DNA of 64,000 nucleotides from Phragmites australis (GCF_958298935.1 NC_084923.1:23784501-23848500), one strand, 5' to 3'; positions 45,978 to 58,124 are shown, counted from the first letter of the stretch. Notes: a model not told the origin generated them from the letters alone. A program made the numbers and translations.

Positions 45978-47182
45978 GAACTTTCGTACGCATGCACATT
46001 CCTTACAGATTGACTATGTGTGTATCCTTTATTTCTTCTACCTTGTGTTATGTGACGGCATCTTAATGAAAGCAGAAGTGCATACTTCTACAGAAGCTGG
46101 CACTTCAGATGCTGTTCGCACTATTATAAACCGATGCATACTATCAACATGTGCCTTTCCGTTTCTTGCAAAAAAAAAAAAATGCATTAAGCTTATTTAG
46201 CGGACCACATAGCAATTAGTACCATTCCATTGGTTCATGCGTTCATGTAATAAAAATGAAGCTGAGAAACCAAGTTAAAATATGTACTTATTTGATTATT
46301 GTTGAGGGTAATCTCTGACAGTAATTTTGGGGTATGTTGGACAATGAGTGCGTGATCTTTTTCTGGGATACGAATGTTGGATCTGGCTGTGTGTGTGACT
46401 CAAGGATATTGAGGTTCATCCAGATTCGGACCCCTCAGGGTAATAGCTCTATATCCTGTGTATTCTTCTTCCTGTGTTCTAAGCCAGTTACCGATGATGT
46501 TCTTACCCAACCTTCTACTTGTTGGGCCAAAAAAATCCTTACACTACAAGCCTGGTACCCCTCCCATTATATATCAGAAGGAGATAGGACTTACATGTGA
46601 GTCAAGATATAGACTCAGGTCTAGTCAGAGCTTCTCACATAGGCCTATCATTACTAAGAGTAGACGTATCCCATTTGCTCTACGGCGCCACAGAGCCCGT
46701 CCCATCGCTCCATCGCCTGCGTCATCCCGGTCACCCGGACTGTCCTATCCCATCCCCACGCGCCGCCTACGCACCTGCAAAAGAAATCCTGCCACGCCTG
46801 TCAGGCCATCCCGTAGTGATTAATGCTACGGGACGAGTCACGGCCGCTCTGCGCCGACCACGCCGTGGACGACCGGAAAGGGGACCTGGGGAAGAGAACT
46901 ACTCAAGTGAAAAAACATTTATTATGATTAGACTGTTTGGACACATATCTGTCCCGCGATCAGAGGAGACTGGTCGCGGGGTTTGCTCATGCAACCTGGG
47001 GACTGGTCGCGGAGCCTGGTCGGAGAGTCGGGTTGCGTGGTCACTGGCTGGCCGCGTGGTTGCTGACTGATCGTGCAGGAGAACCACAGTTCCGGACAAA
47101 ACGTGACATGCGATACCTGCTGATATCTTACCGGCATTGTTCCGCCTGTGAGGGACCCCACTATTCTTTACACCGACAATTA
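45978..47182 (+). other. NF-YA intron between the MITE and the Copia element
   Basis: No gene is supported. 46640-47160 is more GC-rich and produces overlapping frames on both strands with no recognisable domain. Confidence 0.45.
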
Positions 47183-49199
47183 TGATGAGTCATTGATAAT
47201 GTTCAAGTTGAGTTGAATTTAGTTAACATGTGTTTGTTGATGCTTGTTTTTATTAAAGACTAACTCGAGTTGAAGGAATAATGAAATTGACAATTTTCTC
47301 TAAGTCTAGGAATTTTAGCATCACCGGATTATCCAGTACTTGAAATTCTGGCTACATCAGATGATCTGGTGTGTGAAAGCAAAGGAAGCACCAGAGTATT
47401 TTTGTGTCACGGCAAAATTTGAAAGGGTCACGGGATGATCCAGTGTATGGTGATGATGAGCAATGGAGTATTTTCTGTAGGACAGAAAGATTTGCGCCAA
47501 AATTTGAAGTGGGCACCAGTGTTGGCAAGGAGTGCTCACTGGACTAATTTTTTTAGAGAGCAGATTTTTCAGTGGACAGAGAAGTAACACTCACCGGATG
47601 GCCTGGTGGTGTGTACATTGAATACCAGCGGCTTTACTGGACAAATATTTACAGAGAGGTTGCAAGCTTGTGATTTGGAGAAGTTGAACGCACTGGATGC
47701 TCCAATGATTAGAGTGTGTACACCGGAGTTTTGCACCGGACAAATATTTGTAGAGAGCAAAACTTACAACATGCAAAATGAGCTATACTGACCGGATGGT
47801 CCGATGTTCAGTCCCACAATACACCGAAGCATCCGGTGTTCTCAAATTCTGCAAAATGTGCTTTGAACTAAGGATTTCTGTTTTGAGCTAACCTGGAGAT
47901 GGTTCAGAGTAGCAAAAACATGTTTACATATTTCATGGTATGTAGGTGATGTATGCAACTTGACGGTCGATGACAAGATGATCGGGGCCAAGCGGGAGGC
48001 TTGGTGCTGAACGATCAAGGAGGTCGGGCGGAGTTAAGGGTAATCCTAGCGGTATACGTAGAGGTCAAGCAAAGCATGGATGGAGAAGGATGAAGATAGA
48101 GTGTTGACAAAGTCAAGCGAAGGGGATACCGGTGCAAGTGATAAGGCGGCCCGAGGGATCGGAAGCGGGAGAGACTTGTCAGAAGTCAAGAGCGTAAGAT
48201 AGAGTACACACGTTGACATCGGAACGCTTGTTTGAGGCAAAACAAGTGGCGGCTAGTCATGCTTTGAGAAGCATGCTATGGTTTAATGGTTTGACCACAA
48301 AACTGTGGCAGGAATGGAGGGTCACGTGGCATCATCACAAAGCATGTGTCGAGACAAAGCTAAGTCATGAAGAAGTCATTGTCGTTCGATGGAAGGAGCG
48401 AATCTGGACTAAAATGCCCTATTGATAGGTAGGAGTGCACTACCGGTGAAGGGTATTTTGGGAACAAGAAAACTTAAGGGCTAAGGTAGCTTCTAAAGGC
48501 TATAAATAGAGGGGGTAGAGCTGTGGGAGAACTTCCGGCCAGCCATTCAAGAGCCTAGTAATAGGTTTTGGAGGAGAGGAGATGAAATGACATGTTTAGT
48601 CTTTGTAATAGGCGAGAGTTTTTGTGAGAGAAACAATTTTATAATCTGCTAAAAATAGGTCTGACCAAAGTGCTTAATGAAGTTTATTTTCTCGTATGAG
48701 CTTGTGTTCATCTCCTTCTAGTCTCCTTTTGGTTCCCTTACCTTCGGTGTAAGTTGTTTGATTTTCTTGTTGATTTTTATTTTTGTCTTTGAGCTGTAAT
48801 TTTTCAACCTTAGAAAGTTGTTCTTCTTATTGCTGAAGGCATAAACATTCATATACTCATGTATTTGAGAGGGTATTGAATCCCCTTGCCTCTAGACCAT
48901 CAACTTGGAAAGTTGCTTCTTTCGATGACTGTCTTTTTGTTTTGTTTTTTTGTTCAAGTTTCAAGTTTTTGTGCATAAAGACACATGAAATGATCTTAAA
49001 TAGAACATATGGTTCATATTTTATTTATGGAGTCATGTTGCCTTGAAACTTTCTTTCTCGCTTTATTTCTCTAAAGTTTATAGTTCCGCTTGTGCGTTTT
49101 TTGAGGAGCGTTGGGTGAACAAGGAGTAGGCCATCTATTTTGTAAGAAATTTATCAGGTGCCTATTCACCCCTCTCTAGTCACCTATCTCGATGCTATA
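47183..49199 (+). repeat. 5' LTR of the forward Copia
   Basis: Motif block 47320-47850 contains many CACCGGATGRTCCRGTG variants. A TATA box GGCTATAAATAGAGG lies near 48500. The end reads CTCGATGCTATA, where the family has CTACA. Confidence 0.85.
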
Positions 49200-49201
49200 A
49201 T

Positions 49202-49214
49202 TGGTGTCAGAGCC
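49202..49214 (+). other. primer-binding site of the forward Copia
   Basis: TGGTGTCAGAGCC matches the initiator Met tRNA complement with one change, two bases after the LTR end. Confidence 0.85.
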
Positions 49215-49263
49215 CAGTTTGATCACTAGTTGACCTTAACCAATTTTGTGATCCATATGCGAC

Positions 49264-50849
49264 ATCGTGAGAAGTGAGCAGATTCTGTTATTCGATGGAC
49301 GAGACTTTTTGTACTGGAAGGTACGCATGGAGGCTTATCTTTTAAGCCAAGGAAGTGCAATATGGAAAGTAGTTAATTCCAACTACGAGATCCCTGCTGC
49401 TCGCACGACTCAAGTTCAAATCAAACAACATGAGGCCAACAACAAGACCATAAATATTTTTTTCACTAGTCTGAGTCAGAATAAGTTTGACAGGGTCTAG
49501 CACCTCTGTATTGCCCGAGAGATCTGGACTACTATGAGTGTTTTTCATGAAGACACTAATCAGATTAAATCGAGATGCCAAAACACATACAACCAAGAAT
49601 TCCAAATATTTGTGCAAGGGCCTGATGAATCTCTGGATGCTATGTTTGATCGTTTTGATGGAATTGTGAGCAACCTTAGATCTAATAGTATTTTGCCCTA
49701 CTCTGATCATGAGAGGGCAATCAAGCTTCTCTATGCTCTCGATCGTAGCATATAGGAAGTGAAGATCTCGAGCATTGAAGAGTCATCAAGTTACAACACG
49801 TTAACTTATGATGAACTCTTCAGCAAGCTCAAATCTACCGAGATATCCAAGACAACTTGTATTGGTCTCGGAAACCCCCTGTCTTTGAACATAGCATTGA
49901 TTTTTGGACCTAGCATTGGCAATCAGTCTAGAGGTGTTTTTTTTTCTTGTGCTAACACTTTATCTGGTGGTTTTTCTTTGTTGTCCCTTATTTCTATGAC
50001 AGAGGAGCAGGTGGAGATACTTGATGATGAGGACATTGCCCTTATTGTAAAGAAATTCACCCACTTCTAAAACAACGACCGAGATCGGAGGAGGGGTTGC
50101 TCTCGAGCCTACTTTGAGTGTGGTGACACCATCCACTTCAAGGCAAATTGCCCAAGCTCAAGAAGAGGGAGGTCAGTGATCACGACTATAACAAGCATAA
50201 GAAGAACAAGAAGCTCTTTTTCAAGAAGAACCGCGATAAGATGGCTAAGAAGGCAACCAAGACGGCTTCTAGGGCATTTGTTTTGTCTCTCAGCGACATC
50301 GACACCTCTTCTAGCGAGGAGGAGAGCTCAAAGGAGGGGGAACCGCAAGTGAAGAACAAGAAAAAGACCAAGGACTTCACCAACCTTTGCATCATGGCAG
50401 ATGACAACAACGACAGCGACCCCGAGCTTGATCCCTTCGAGGTATTACCTTCCTACGGCTAGCTTTCCATCCAAGTCGATACCTTGAATGATGCTCTCAT
50501 TAGCCAGGATAGGATACTTAAGAGAGTTGTGCGTGAGTTGAAACAGCTTAGGCCTAAGTATGAGTCTATGTCCTCTGAACTTGCATTGCTTAGGTCTAGG
50601 TCGGATGTTGAGGAGTGTGATAGTTGTTTGATTGTCATAACTGAACTTGCTAAGCTTTGGAATATGTATGCTCAAGTCACCAGTCGGCTTGAAAATGTCG
50701 AGAAGAAGATCCTTGAGAAAGAGTCTAGGTCTACTCTCTTGGGCGCTTGCAAGAATTGCCCTTTGCTTGCAACAGATGTTGAACTGAAAGAAGAACTGGA
50801 CAATTCGGTGTGTACATCATCAGAAACTAGCTATTGGACTCTCGCTTAA
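49264..50849 (+). pseudogene. Copia gag with degraded start, stops and a lost zinc-knuckle cysteine
   Basis: The family start ATG has become ATC at 49264. The frame reads SEQILLFDGRDFLYWKVRME with stops after FDRV (about 49498), after LDRSI (49753), after KKFTHF (50068) and after LPSYG (50460). A frameshift lies near 50150. The zinc knuckle reads AYFECGDTIHFKANC where the reverse copy has ACFECGD, so the first zinc ligand is a tyrosine here. The Lys-rich and acidic Ser/Glu-rich tracts match the other copy. Confidence 0.85.
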
Positions 50850-50860
50850 AGTCATCCTAA

Positions 50861-50935
50861 ACATCGGATACTTTGGTGAGATCTAACATCGGATACTCTG
50901 GTGAGATCTAACATCGGATACTCTGGTGAGATCTT
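50861..50935 (+). repeat. 25-bp unit repeated three times
   Basis: ACATCGGATACTYTGGTGAG plus ATCTA repeats at 50861, 50886 and 50911. The unit is related to the CATCGGAT...GGTG words of the LTRs. It begins the stretch 50850-51500 that replaces protease, integrase and most of reverse transcriptase. Confidence 0.9.
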
Positions 50936-51504
50936 TAACTCCATCACCAGGCTTTTCGCGAGTTCACTTGAGGCAAACCGCACCACTTCTTCTTTGCAAG
51001 GAATGCTTTGGTGTGTTGATCTTCAAAGCACTGGACCTTTCGGTACATTGTTCTTCATTCTTCAACACTTATTGTCACCTCAGCAAGAAATGCTCTAGTG
51101 CTACAATCCGGTGTGAACATTCCAAGCACCGGACTACCCTGTCAGGTCTTCATCTTTTCCTCTGCACTGGAAAATACTCTAGTGCACTTCCTCCGGTGTG
51201 CACAAGCCAAGCACCGGACTATCCGATCAACTATTCTGCATTCTTCAGCACAACACCCTTCTCTAGAAGAATTCCTCCGATGAGCACAACACACAGAGCA
51301 CCGGACCATTTGGTGAGAGCAATTCTCCTGGGACTTCTCAATTCAGTCAATCTTTGTCCCCTGCTACAGTGGCTTTTTTATGTATTGCATCCATTAGACA
51401 TATTAAAAAACATATACTTGACAAACATATTAGTCCCAATGTATACTGTCATTAATCACAAAAATTACAATCATAGCCTAATAAGACCATAATTTTTGCT
51501 ACAT
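50936..51504 (+). other. non-homologous filler in the forward Copia
   Basis: This stretch carries further CACCGGACTATCCGATC-like words but no coding similarity. It resembles the motif-rich part of an LTR (compare 30590-31030 on the reverse strand) more than an internal domain. Confidence 0.5.
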
Positions 51505-52428
51505 CTTCTCGTGCACTTGTGGCCAAGTCTGTAGAAACTATGAGCAGAGAGTTTGAGATGTCGATGATAGGTGAGCTCAACTTCTTCCTTGGACTTCAAA
51601 TCAAGTAATATAAGTAGGGTACATTCGTCCACCAGACGAAGTACACTAAAGAGCTGTTGAAGAAGTTCGATATGAGCGATGCCAAACCATTGGCGACCCT
51701 TATGACTACATCGACGATGCTTGATCCGAACGAAGATGGCAAGGTGATGGACCAGCAGGAGTTTAGGAGCATGATTGGCTCCCTCCTATACCTGATGACA
51801 ACAAGACCGGACATCCACTTTGCCATCTGCCTCTGTGCTCAGTTCCAGGCTTCACCAAGAACGTCTACCGTCAAGCGGTGAAACGCATTTTGAGGTACCT
51901 CGAGCACACTCTTGAATATGAACTTTGATTTTCTACTTCCTCTTCACTTTCTCTTCGAGGTTTTTTTGATGCAGATTTTGTTGGGTGTAGAATTGACATG
52001 AAGAGTACTTCGGGTACATGTCATTTTTTGGTACTTCTCTTGTGTGTTGGTCTTCTCGCAAGTAGTCTAGCGTTGAACAGTCTACTGTTAAAGCTGAATA
52101 TGTAGTTACCGCTAGCTGTTGCTCATAGATTTTGTGAATTGTTGCTACCTTGAGGGATTTTGGGTTAGATTTCAATAGTGTGTCACATTTTTGTGATAAC
52201 ACTAGTGCTATCAGCTTAGCCATCAACTCAATTCAGCATTCTAGAACCAAACATATAGATGAGAGATTCCACTTTCTAAGAGACCACAATGAGAAGGTGG
52301 ACATAGATTTGAAATACATTGATACCCAACACCAACTAGCCAACATCTTCACCAAACCTCTAGATGCTACTATATTTGCCAATTTGAGGGGAGAACTTGG
52401 TGTGTGTCATCTCTACGGTATTGTATGA
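51505..52428 (+). pseudogene. Copia reverse transcriptase end and RNase H
   Basis: Broken frames encode RALVAKSVETMSREFEM, IGELNFFLGLQIK, EFRSMIGSLLYLMTTRPDIH, then after a frameshift near 51870 the RNase H part ending IDERFHFLRDHNEKVDIDLK and TQHQLANIFTKPLD. This matches the reverse-strand copy at 32480-33167. A GAGGGGGAG purine tract follows the stop. Confidence 0.85.
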
Positions 52429-53783
52429 GGGGGAGTCTTTCATGTACATATTCTATCTTATTTTTGTTGCATTTGCATTGCATAGCATTTTGTAAGATAA
52501 ACATACTAGATAAGCTTCACTTATATGTTCATTGTACTTTCTTGTACTAAGTGTGAATTTGTGCTAAGAGTAGTAAATGTATAATTTTTTTTGCAAGCTT
52601 AGACTCTTATTGAGGCGTGTCATAAAATCTATTGAGCAAACTTTTTTTTTAAGGATGAACTTGAAATGTGAATGGTAAACCTAATCACTTGTCACCCTTA
52701 AGTGTTTGCTTTAGCTTGATTAATGTTTAAATTAGTGCTAGTTCTATGAAAAGCTTGTACTAGGCCGTTTTGTTCAGTTCAACGGATTGGGGATCTTTGA
52801 TCTTTGTCTATGTAAATATTTAGCCCATGATTAACCATTGGGACAGCATATGCTCTTTTTTTGTTGCAAAGGCACAACTTGTCTTGGCTTTGTGAAAATT
52901 ACATCTCTTAAATCCTATGTTAAGTTAATTAAATAAATGATCAAATTTTGAGCTAAAATTGCATCTAATACGGTGGCTTAATGTTTCATGTGGTTTGCCA
53001 AAAAAGTGAACCCATGGTTGCCAAAGTTCACTTGAGGATAAGAAAATGATCAAATGATAAATTTAACCTGTGCTTTTGTAATGTGCTACGAATATTCTTT
53101 TTCATCTTATTCAACTAAGGCTTAGATTGATATGCGTGTGTTTGCATAGCCCGTCAGGTTGAACTTGATTTCCTAATTTGAACTTGACATAGCACTAGTT
53201 TCCCTAATCTTTATACTAATCATGAACTATGAATGCTTTTGTGGAGATATCTTTTTAATAATTGAACAATATAATCCAAACTTGCTATACTCCCAGTGCT
53301 TATGACATGGAATCACTTTGGGACTTTGTGCGCCTTTGAGTTACTCTCATTGTGCTTTGACATCTCTAGTCTTTGCAAGTGTTTTCTTATCTATATGTGA
53401 AGCTTTGTAAGTCTGCATCTCATTTGCACATCTTTTGCATTGCCGAAAGGGGAGAAATTGTCTCAAAGGGGGAGTAAAAAGGGACATTTGCATAAGAAAG
53501 GGTATGTGTACCCTTTTTGCATTCATGATGAATCCATTTTCAACAAGGGAGAGAAATTGGTGCTCGAAGGAAGAATTTTTAAAATTCATTTTTGGTGTCC
53601 ACTTTTTTGCAATTCCTCTTATGCTAAGTGATCTTGTTTTTGCTTTTCTTCACTTTTTGGATCACTTAGATATGCTCATTGGTTTTATGTTTCAACTCTT
53701 TCTTTGATCTTCATGTGTGTTGTCAATGGACTCATCAAGGGAGAGATTGAGAAACTAAGTTGAGATGTGCCTTGGTTTGATTG
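52429..53783 (+). mobile_element. 3' non-coding region of the forward Copia
   Basis: AT-rich sequence homologous to the reverse-strand region 31268-32479, with purine tracts AAGGGGAGAAATTG (about 53446) and AAGGGGGAG (about 53465). The small frames here are not conserved between copies. GGGAGAGATTGAGAAA at about 53739 could be the functional polypurine tract, though it is 30 bp from the LTR. Confidence 0.55.
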
Positions 53784-55795
53784 TGATGAGCCATTAACAA
53801 CGTTCGAGTTGAGTTGAACTTGGTTAGCATGTGTTTGTTGATGCTTATTCTTATTCATGACTAACTCGATTTCAAGGAAAAATGGAATTGGCAATTTTCT
53901 CTGAGTCCAGGAATTTTAGCCTCACCGGATTACCCGGTGCTTGGAATTCTAGTTGCACTGGATGGTCCAGTGTGTGAAAAAAAAGGAAGCACCAGAGCAT
54001 TTTTGTATGGCGGCAAAATTTGAAAGGGTCACAGGATGATCTAGTGTATGGTGATGGTGAGCAACGGAGTATTTTCTGCAGGACAGAAAGATTGGCGCCA
54101 AAATTTAAAGTGGACACTGGATGTTCCGGTGTTGGCAAAGAGTGCTCACCTAATTTTTCTAGAGAGAAAATTTTTCAATGGATAAAGGAGTAACACTTAC
54201 AGGATGGTCCAGTGGTGTGTACATTGAACATCGAAGGCTTCACCGGACAAATATTTGCAAAGAGGTTGCAGCTTGTGATCTAGAGAAGTTGAACGCACCA
54301 ATGCTCCAGTGATTGGAGTGTGTACACCGGAGTTTTGCACTGAACAAATATTTGCAGAGAGCAAATCTTATAGCACACAGAATGAGCTATATTGACCGGA
54401 TGGTCCAGCGTTCAATCCCAGAACACACCTGAGCATTCGGTGTTCTCGAGTTCTGCGGAATCTGCTTTGAACTAAGGATTTTTGTTTTGAGCAAACCTAG
54501 AGATGGTTTGGAGTGGTAAAACATGTTTGATTGTTTCATGGTGTGCGGGTGATGGATGCGACTTGGTGGTCAACGGCAAGGTGATCGGGCCTAAGCGGGA
54601 GGTTTGGTGCCAGACGATCAAGGAGGCCAGGCGGAGTCAAGGGTGATCCTATCAGTACATGTAGAGGTCTAACAAAGTACAGATGGAGAAGGATGAAGAC
54701 GGCGTGTTGATAAAGTCAAGCGAAGGGGATGTCGTGCAAGTGATAAGGCAGCTCCAGGGATCGGGAGCGGAAGAGACCTGCCGAAAGTCAAGATCGCCAG
54801 ACGAAGTACATGCGTTGATATCGGAGCGCTTGCTTGAAGCAAAACAAGTGGCGGCTTGTCACGCTTTGAGAAGCGTGCTAGGGTTTCGCGGTTTGACCAC
54901 AAAATTGTGAGAGGACTGGAGGGTCACATGGCATTCGTGAAGCTTGCGTCGAGACGAAGCTAAGTCATGAAGAAGTCGTGCCCATTCAATGGATGGAGTG
55001 AAATCTTGACCAAAATACCTCGGTGGTAGGTAGAAGTGTACTACTAGTGAAGGGTATTTTGTGAACAAGGAAACTTAAGGGTCAAGAAAGCTCTCAAGGG
55101 CAATAAATAGAGGGTAGAATTGTGGGAGAACTTTCAGCAAGCCATTTCAGAGCCTAGTGATAGGTTTTGGAGGAGATGAGAGAATATACTTAGTCTTTGT
55201 AATAGGTTAGAACTTATGTGAGAGAAATAACTTTGTAATCTATCGAAAATAGAACTGACCTATGTGTTTAATAAAGTTTATTTTCTCGTATGAGCTTGTG
55301 TTCATCTCCTTATAATCTCCTTCTTTTGATTCTCTTGCCTTCGGTGCAAGTTGTTCTATTTTCTTATTGATCTTTATTTTTATCTTTGAGCTGCGATTTT
55401 TTTAACATTGGGAAGTTATTCTTATTGTTGCTAGAGGCATAAATATTTATATACTCATATATTTAAGAGGACCTTAAATCCCCTTGTCTCTATACCATCA
55501 ACTTGGAGAGTTGCTTCTTTCGGTGATTACCTTTTTGCTTCGTTCTTCGTTCAAGTTTCAAGTTTTTATGCACAAAAACATATGTAATGGTCTTGAATAG
55601 AGTCTATAGTTCATATTTCATCCGTAAAGTCATATTATCTTAAAACTTTCTTTCTTGCTCTGTCTCTCTAAAGTCTGTGCTTCCGCTTGTGTATTTTTAA
55701 GAAACGTTAGGTGAACAATAAGTACATCAATTTATTTTACAAGAAATTTATTAGATGAATATTCACCAAATCTAGTTGTATATCTCAGTCGTACA
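53784..55795 (+). repeat. 3' LTR of the forward Copia
   Basis: Aligns with the 5' LTR throughout, including the CACCGG motif block (53920-54440), the AATAAATAGAGGG promoter (about 55103) and the end CAGTCGTACA. Substitutions and small indels are frequent, suggesting an old insertion. Confidence 0.85.
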
Positions 55796-56203
55796 GAAGC
55801 AGCACTATGCACTTAATATCGTTCACTAAGCCACATAACCATTAGGTTACAAAAGAGAGAGGAGAGGGAATTCAATCCTATGATATTGATTCGAAATATT
55901 TAAGTCTAGAAACCATCAACTAGGACCTTTTTCTACTGGAATCATTCCATTCAGTTCCATGTTACATTTTCGTTTATTGAATAACATTTTACATAGTACT
56001 TCTTTTCTGAAAGCCTTAGTTAGCATTTGTAGCCATGCAGAATTAAGCTAGAAACAATAAGCATTTATGTTCTTTCCATATCTCCTCGTTTCACCTTAGA
56101 TGTGCCAAATTTGTTTCTTTCACATGAATATACATAGCGAGCCATAAAAATTGGGAAGTTTTCCTCGGATGTTTTAATCAACATGATGTCCTTTTCTTCC
56201 CAG
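55796..56203 (+). other. 3' end of the giant NF-YA intron
   Basis: Ordinary AT-rich intron sequence ending in the acceptor CTTTTCTTCCCAG at 56191-56203. Confidence 0.7.
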
Positions 56204-56325
56204 CCATACCTTTACGAATCTCGACATCGTCATGCAATGAAGTGAGCCCGTGGATCAGGAGGCCGGTTCCTAAAGCAAAAGGAGCTTCAGGAGCTCCGGA
56301 AGCAGCAGCAGCAGAAAGCTGTGAA

Positions 56326-56808
56326 TGGTGTGTAGAGATGTGAATTCCCTGTCAGGGAGTGGCTCTCCATCTTATCCCTGAATGAAGGAAAAATCCCTAT
56401 CTTCGTCTTTGCCCTCGCTCGCGTGAACTATTTTCTACCTATTTTTATCCCCGCGCGGGGAATAGAGACCCAACGGGGAAGCCATCCCTGCTAAAATTGA
56501 GCAAACGGAGAGTAGCGCCAGTTGGGCTCGGTGTAGGCTGGCTAGGAGCGCGTTGACTCAGTAAGTGGCGGGCTGATGAGCTTAAATATTTAGTCTACGA
56601 ATAGATAAACTTGTAGGTTATTTAACTTAGAATAATCCTATAGATTAGACGAAATTAAATGTGAACGACTATATATATAAAACTCATATATTCAGAACCT
56701 CACGAAAAAACAAGAATGGGAATGTGAGAACCGCCCCACCCCCGATGGAGGGCCTTTTCTCCCATTAAATTAGCTCCATCCCCGTCCTGAAATTCACCAT
56801 TGGTGTGC
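56326..56808. mobile_element. non-autonomous hAT-like element in the last NF-YA exon
   Basis: TGGTGTGT (56326-56333) and TGGTGTGC (56801-56808) match at 7 of 8 bases and flank a 467-bp element. Its left end is AGAGATGTGAATTCCC and its right end, reverse-complemented, ATGGTGAATTTCAGG, so both ends share the TGAATT core. The interior holds GC-rich words such as CCCGCGCGGGGAAT and no transposase. Removing it would let the NF-YA frame continue past GVNA-type residues for several more codons to a TGA at about 56827. Confidence 0.65.
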
Positions 56809-58124
56809 ACCACCGCGCCCCCACGTGAGGTGAATAGCTTCTATTGTGGGGCGTTGGTACGTACCATCACTGGCGCGCTCTGTGTGGCCGTGCCAATTCA
56901 TCCTTGGCTTATGAAGTATCTGATATAATTTGCTTTCAGTTTCATATGGAGTAGCGCTTGTCTCATATCAACTCATTTATATTTGTTGAAACTAAAATAA
57001 CTGAGCTACTTGTTGCTATATTGTGGACATAGAAATATTGTGGTGTTTCTTGATGTACCAAGTACACTACTAATATGACTGGAAAAAACGTTTAGTAATG
57101 TAACCACGGTTTGGAAGAATTTGCTCTTGTACCCGCCAGGCTGCTGGAGGATCCACGTTAAGCCTGTCATCCATTGCTCTTGTTGAACTTTGCGTATCAT
57201 CTGTGTTTTTTAGGGCAATGCTGATATGTTGGTATTTGTAATATCTGATATAATTATGAATATAGGTCTTACTTTGCTTCCTGCTGACAAGACCCAAAGT
57301 TTGTCTTAGCAAAATTTCACAACATGGCTTAGATTTAGCCACTCTTTAAATTGACAGTAGGGGAACTGAGGACGTTTCCAATACCGATAGGCCAAAATTT
57401 TGGTAAGATAGCCACCTTATTTAACATGGTCCCTTATATTTAAAGCCTAATTTGGCTAAAATATAGGGGTCCGGATCTTGGATTTTTTTTAAACTAGTCA
57501 TATCTAGCTACAAGAAATCCAGGATCTGAAACTGTAAATGAATTAAGAGTATTTGATTAAATTATTTGCTTTTTATTTTAAACAAAAGATAAATGTTTAA
57601 ACTATTTTATTTTATTATACAAACTCCAGATCTAATATAGATCTAGGATTTAAAGTAGTGCCAAACAGACTCATAGACAACCAATTTGCATAACTCAATT
57701 TTGTCATGCCAACGTACCGTTTAGCCACAACTAAAACAGGCCCATAGCTTGCCAAATACAGGAAAAGAGAGCAACATAAAAGACTTATCTAAAGGGAACT
57801 ACTTGCGTACCTTATTTGGCTGGTAGGCAGGACCTGGAATTAGATCATATTTAACTCCTAGAAGATATAACACTTCCTGGAAGCAGACCATTAAGGCCAA
57901 AGCAAAAACCACCCAAGGGAATGCATACAATGATACAAAGCATACACGACAGCAATTAAGTTCAGGAACTCCATTTCTTCCAATTCCTTTTTTTTTTTTG
58001 GTAAAGAATGGTTGTTAGATCTAAATATTTCGCCAAGAGAACAGGAAGATATTCACAAAGGGAGAAGCATATGCAGGTCAATGCCGTTCAAACACCAAGT
58101 CAGTTTTGCCACTTTGAAGAGGTT
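56809..58124. other. intergenic space between convergent NF-YA and HUB2
   Basis: No gene was recognised. The part next to 58125 is the 3' untranslated region of HUB2 on the reverse strand. A poly-T run at 57989-57998 and a TCCGGATC-TTGGATT / AATCC-AGGATCTG inverted arrangement near 57470-57530 suggest another small MITE, whose ends were not resolved. Confidence 0.4.

Larger units (their letters stand above)
47183..55795 (+). mobile_element. Copia element with 2.0-kb LTRs and an internal deletion
   Basis: The 5' LTR (47183-49199, 2017 bp) and 3' LTR (53784-55795, 2012 bp) start TGATGAGYCATT and end TATA or TACA. A primer-binding site, decayed gag, a reverse transcriptase tail and RNase H, and a long 3' non-coding region lie between. 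Protease, integrase and most of reverse transcriptase are missing. The 5 bp beside each LTR (AATTA, GAAGC) do not match, so target duplication is not preserved. It lies within the NF-YA intron and belongs to the same family as the reverse copy at 31-42 kb. Confidence 0.88.
43976..56335 (+). pseudogene. NF-YA (CCAAT-binding factor subunit A) pseudogene
   Basis: Three exons with intact splice sites keep phase 0. Exon 43976-44050 encodes SYPYAADSYYGGVLKGY. Exon 44489-44653 encodes EEPIFVKA, then YHAILRRRQMRAKLEA, then NKLVKGRK. Exon 56204-56335 encodes PYLYESRHRHAMK, then ARGSGGRFLKQKELQEL. Together they cover the NF-YA subunit-association and CCAAT-contact helices, split by an intron after the GRK as in other plant NF-YA genes. 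TAA at 44576-44578 and 44627-44629 and TGA at 56243-56245 replace conserved Gln, Gln and Arg codons, and one Lys codon is lost beside the first. The 11,550-bp last intron contains a MITE and a Copia element. A hAT-like element interrupts the final codons. Confidence 0.9.

Noticed and set aside
46458..47070. Overlapping frames of 121 and 157 codons
   Set aside because: GC-rich intron DNA with Arg/Pro-rich translations on both strands and no motif.
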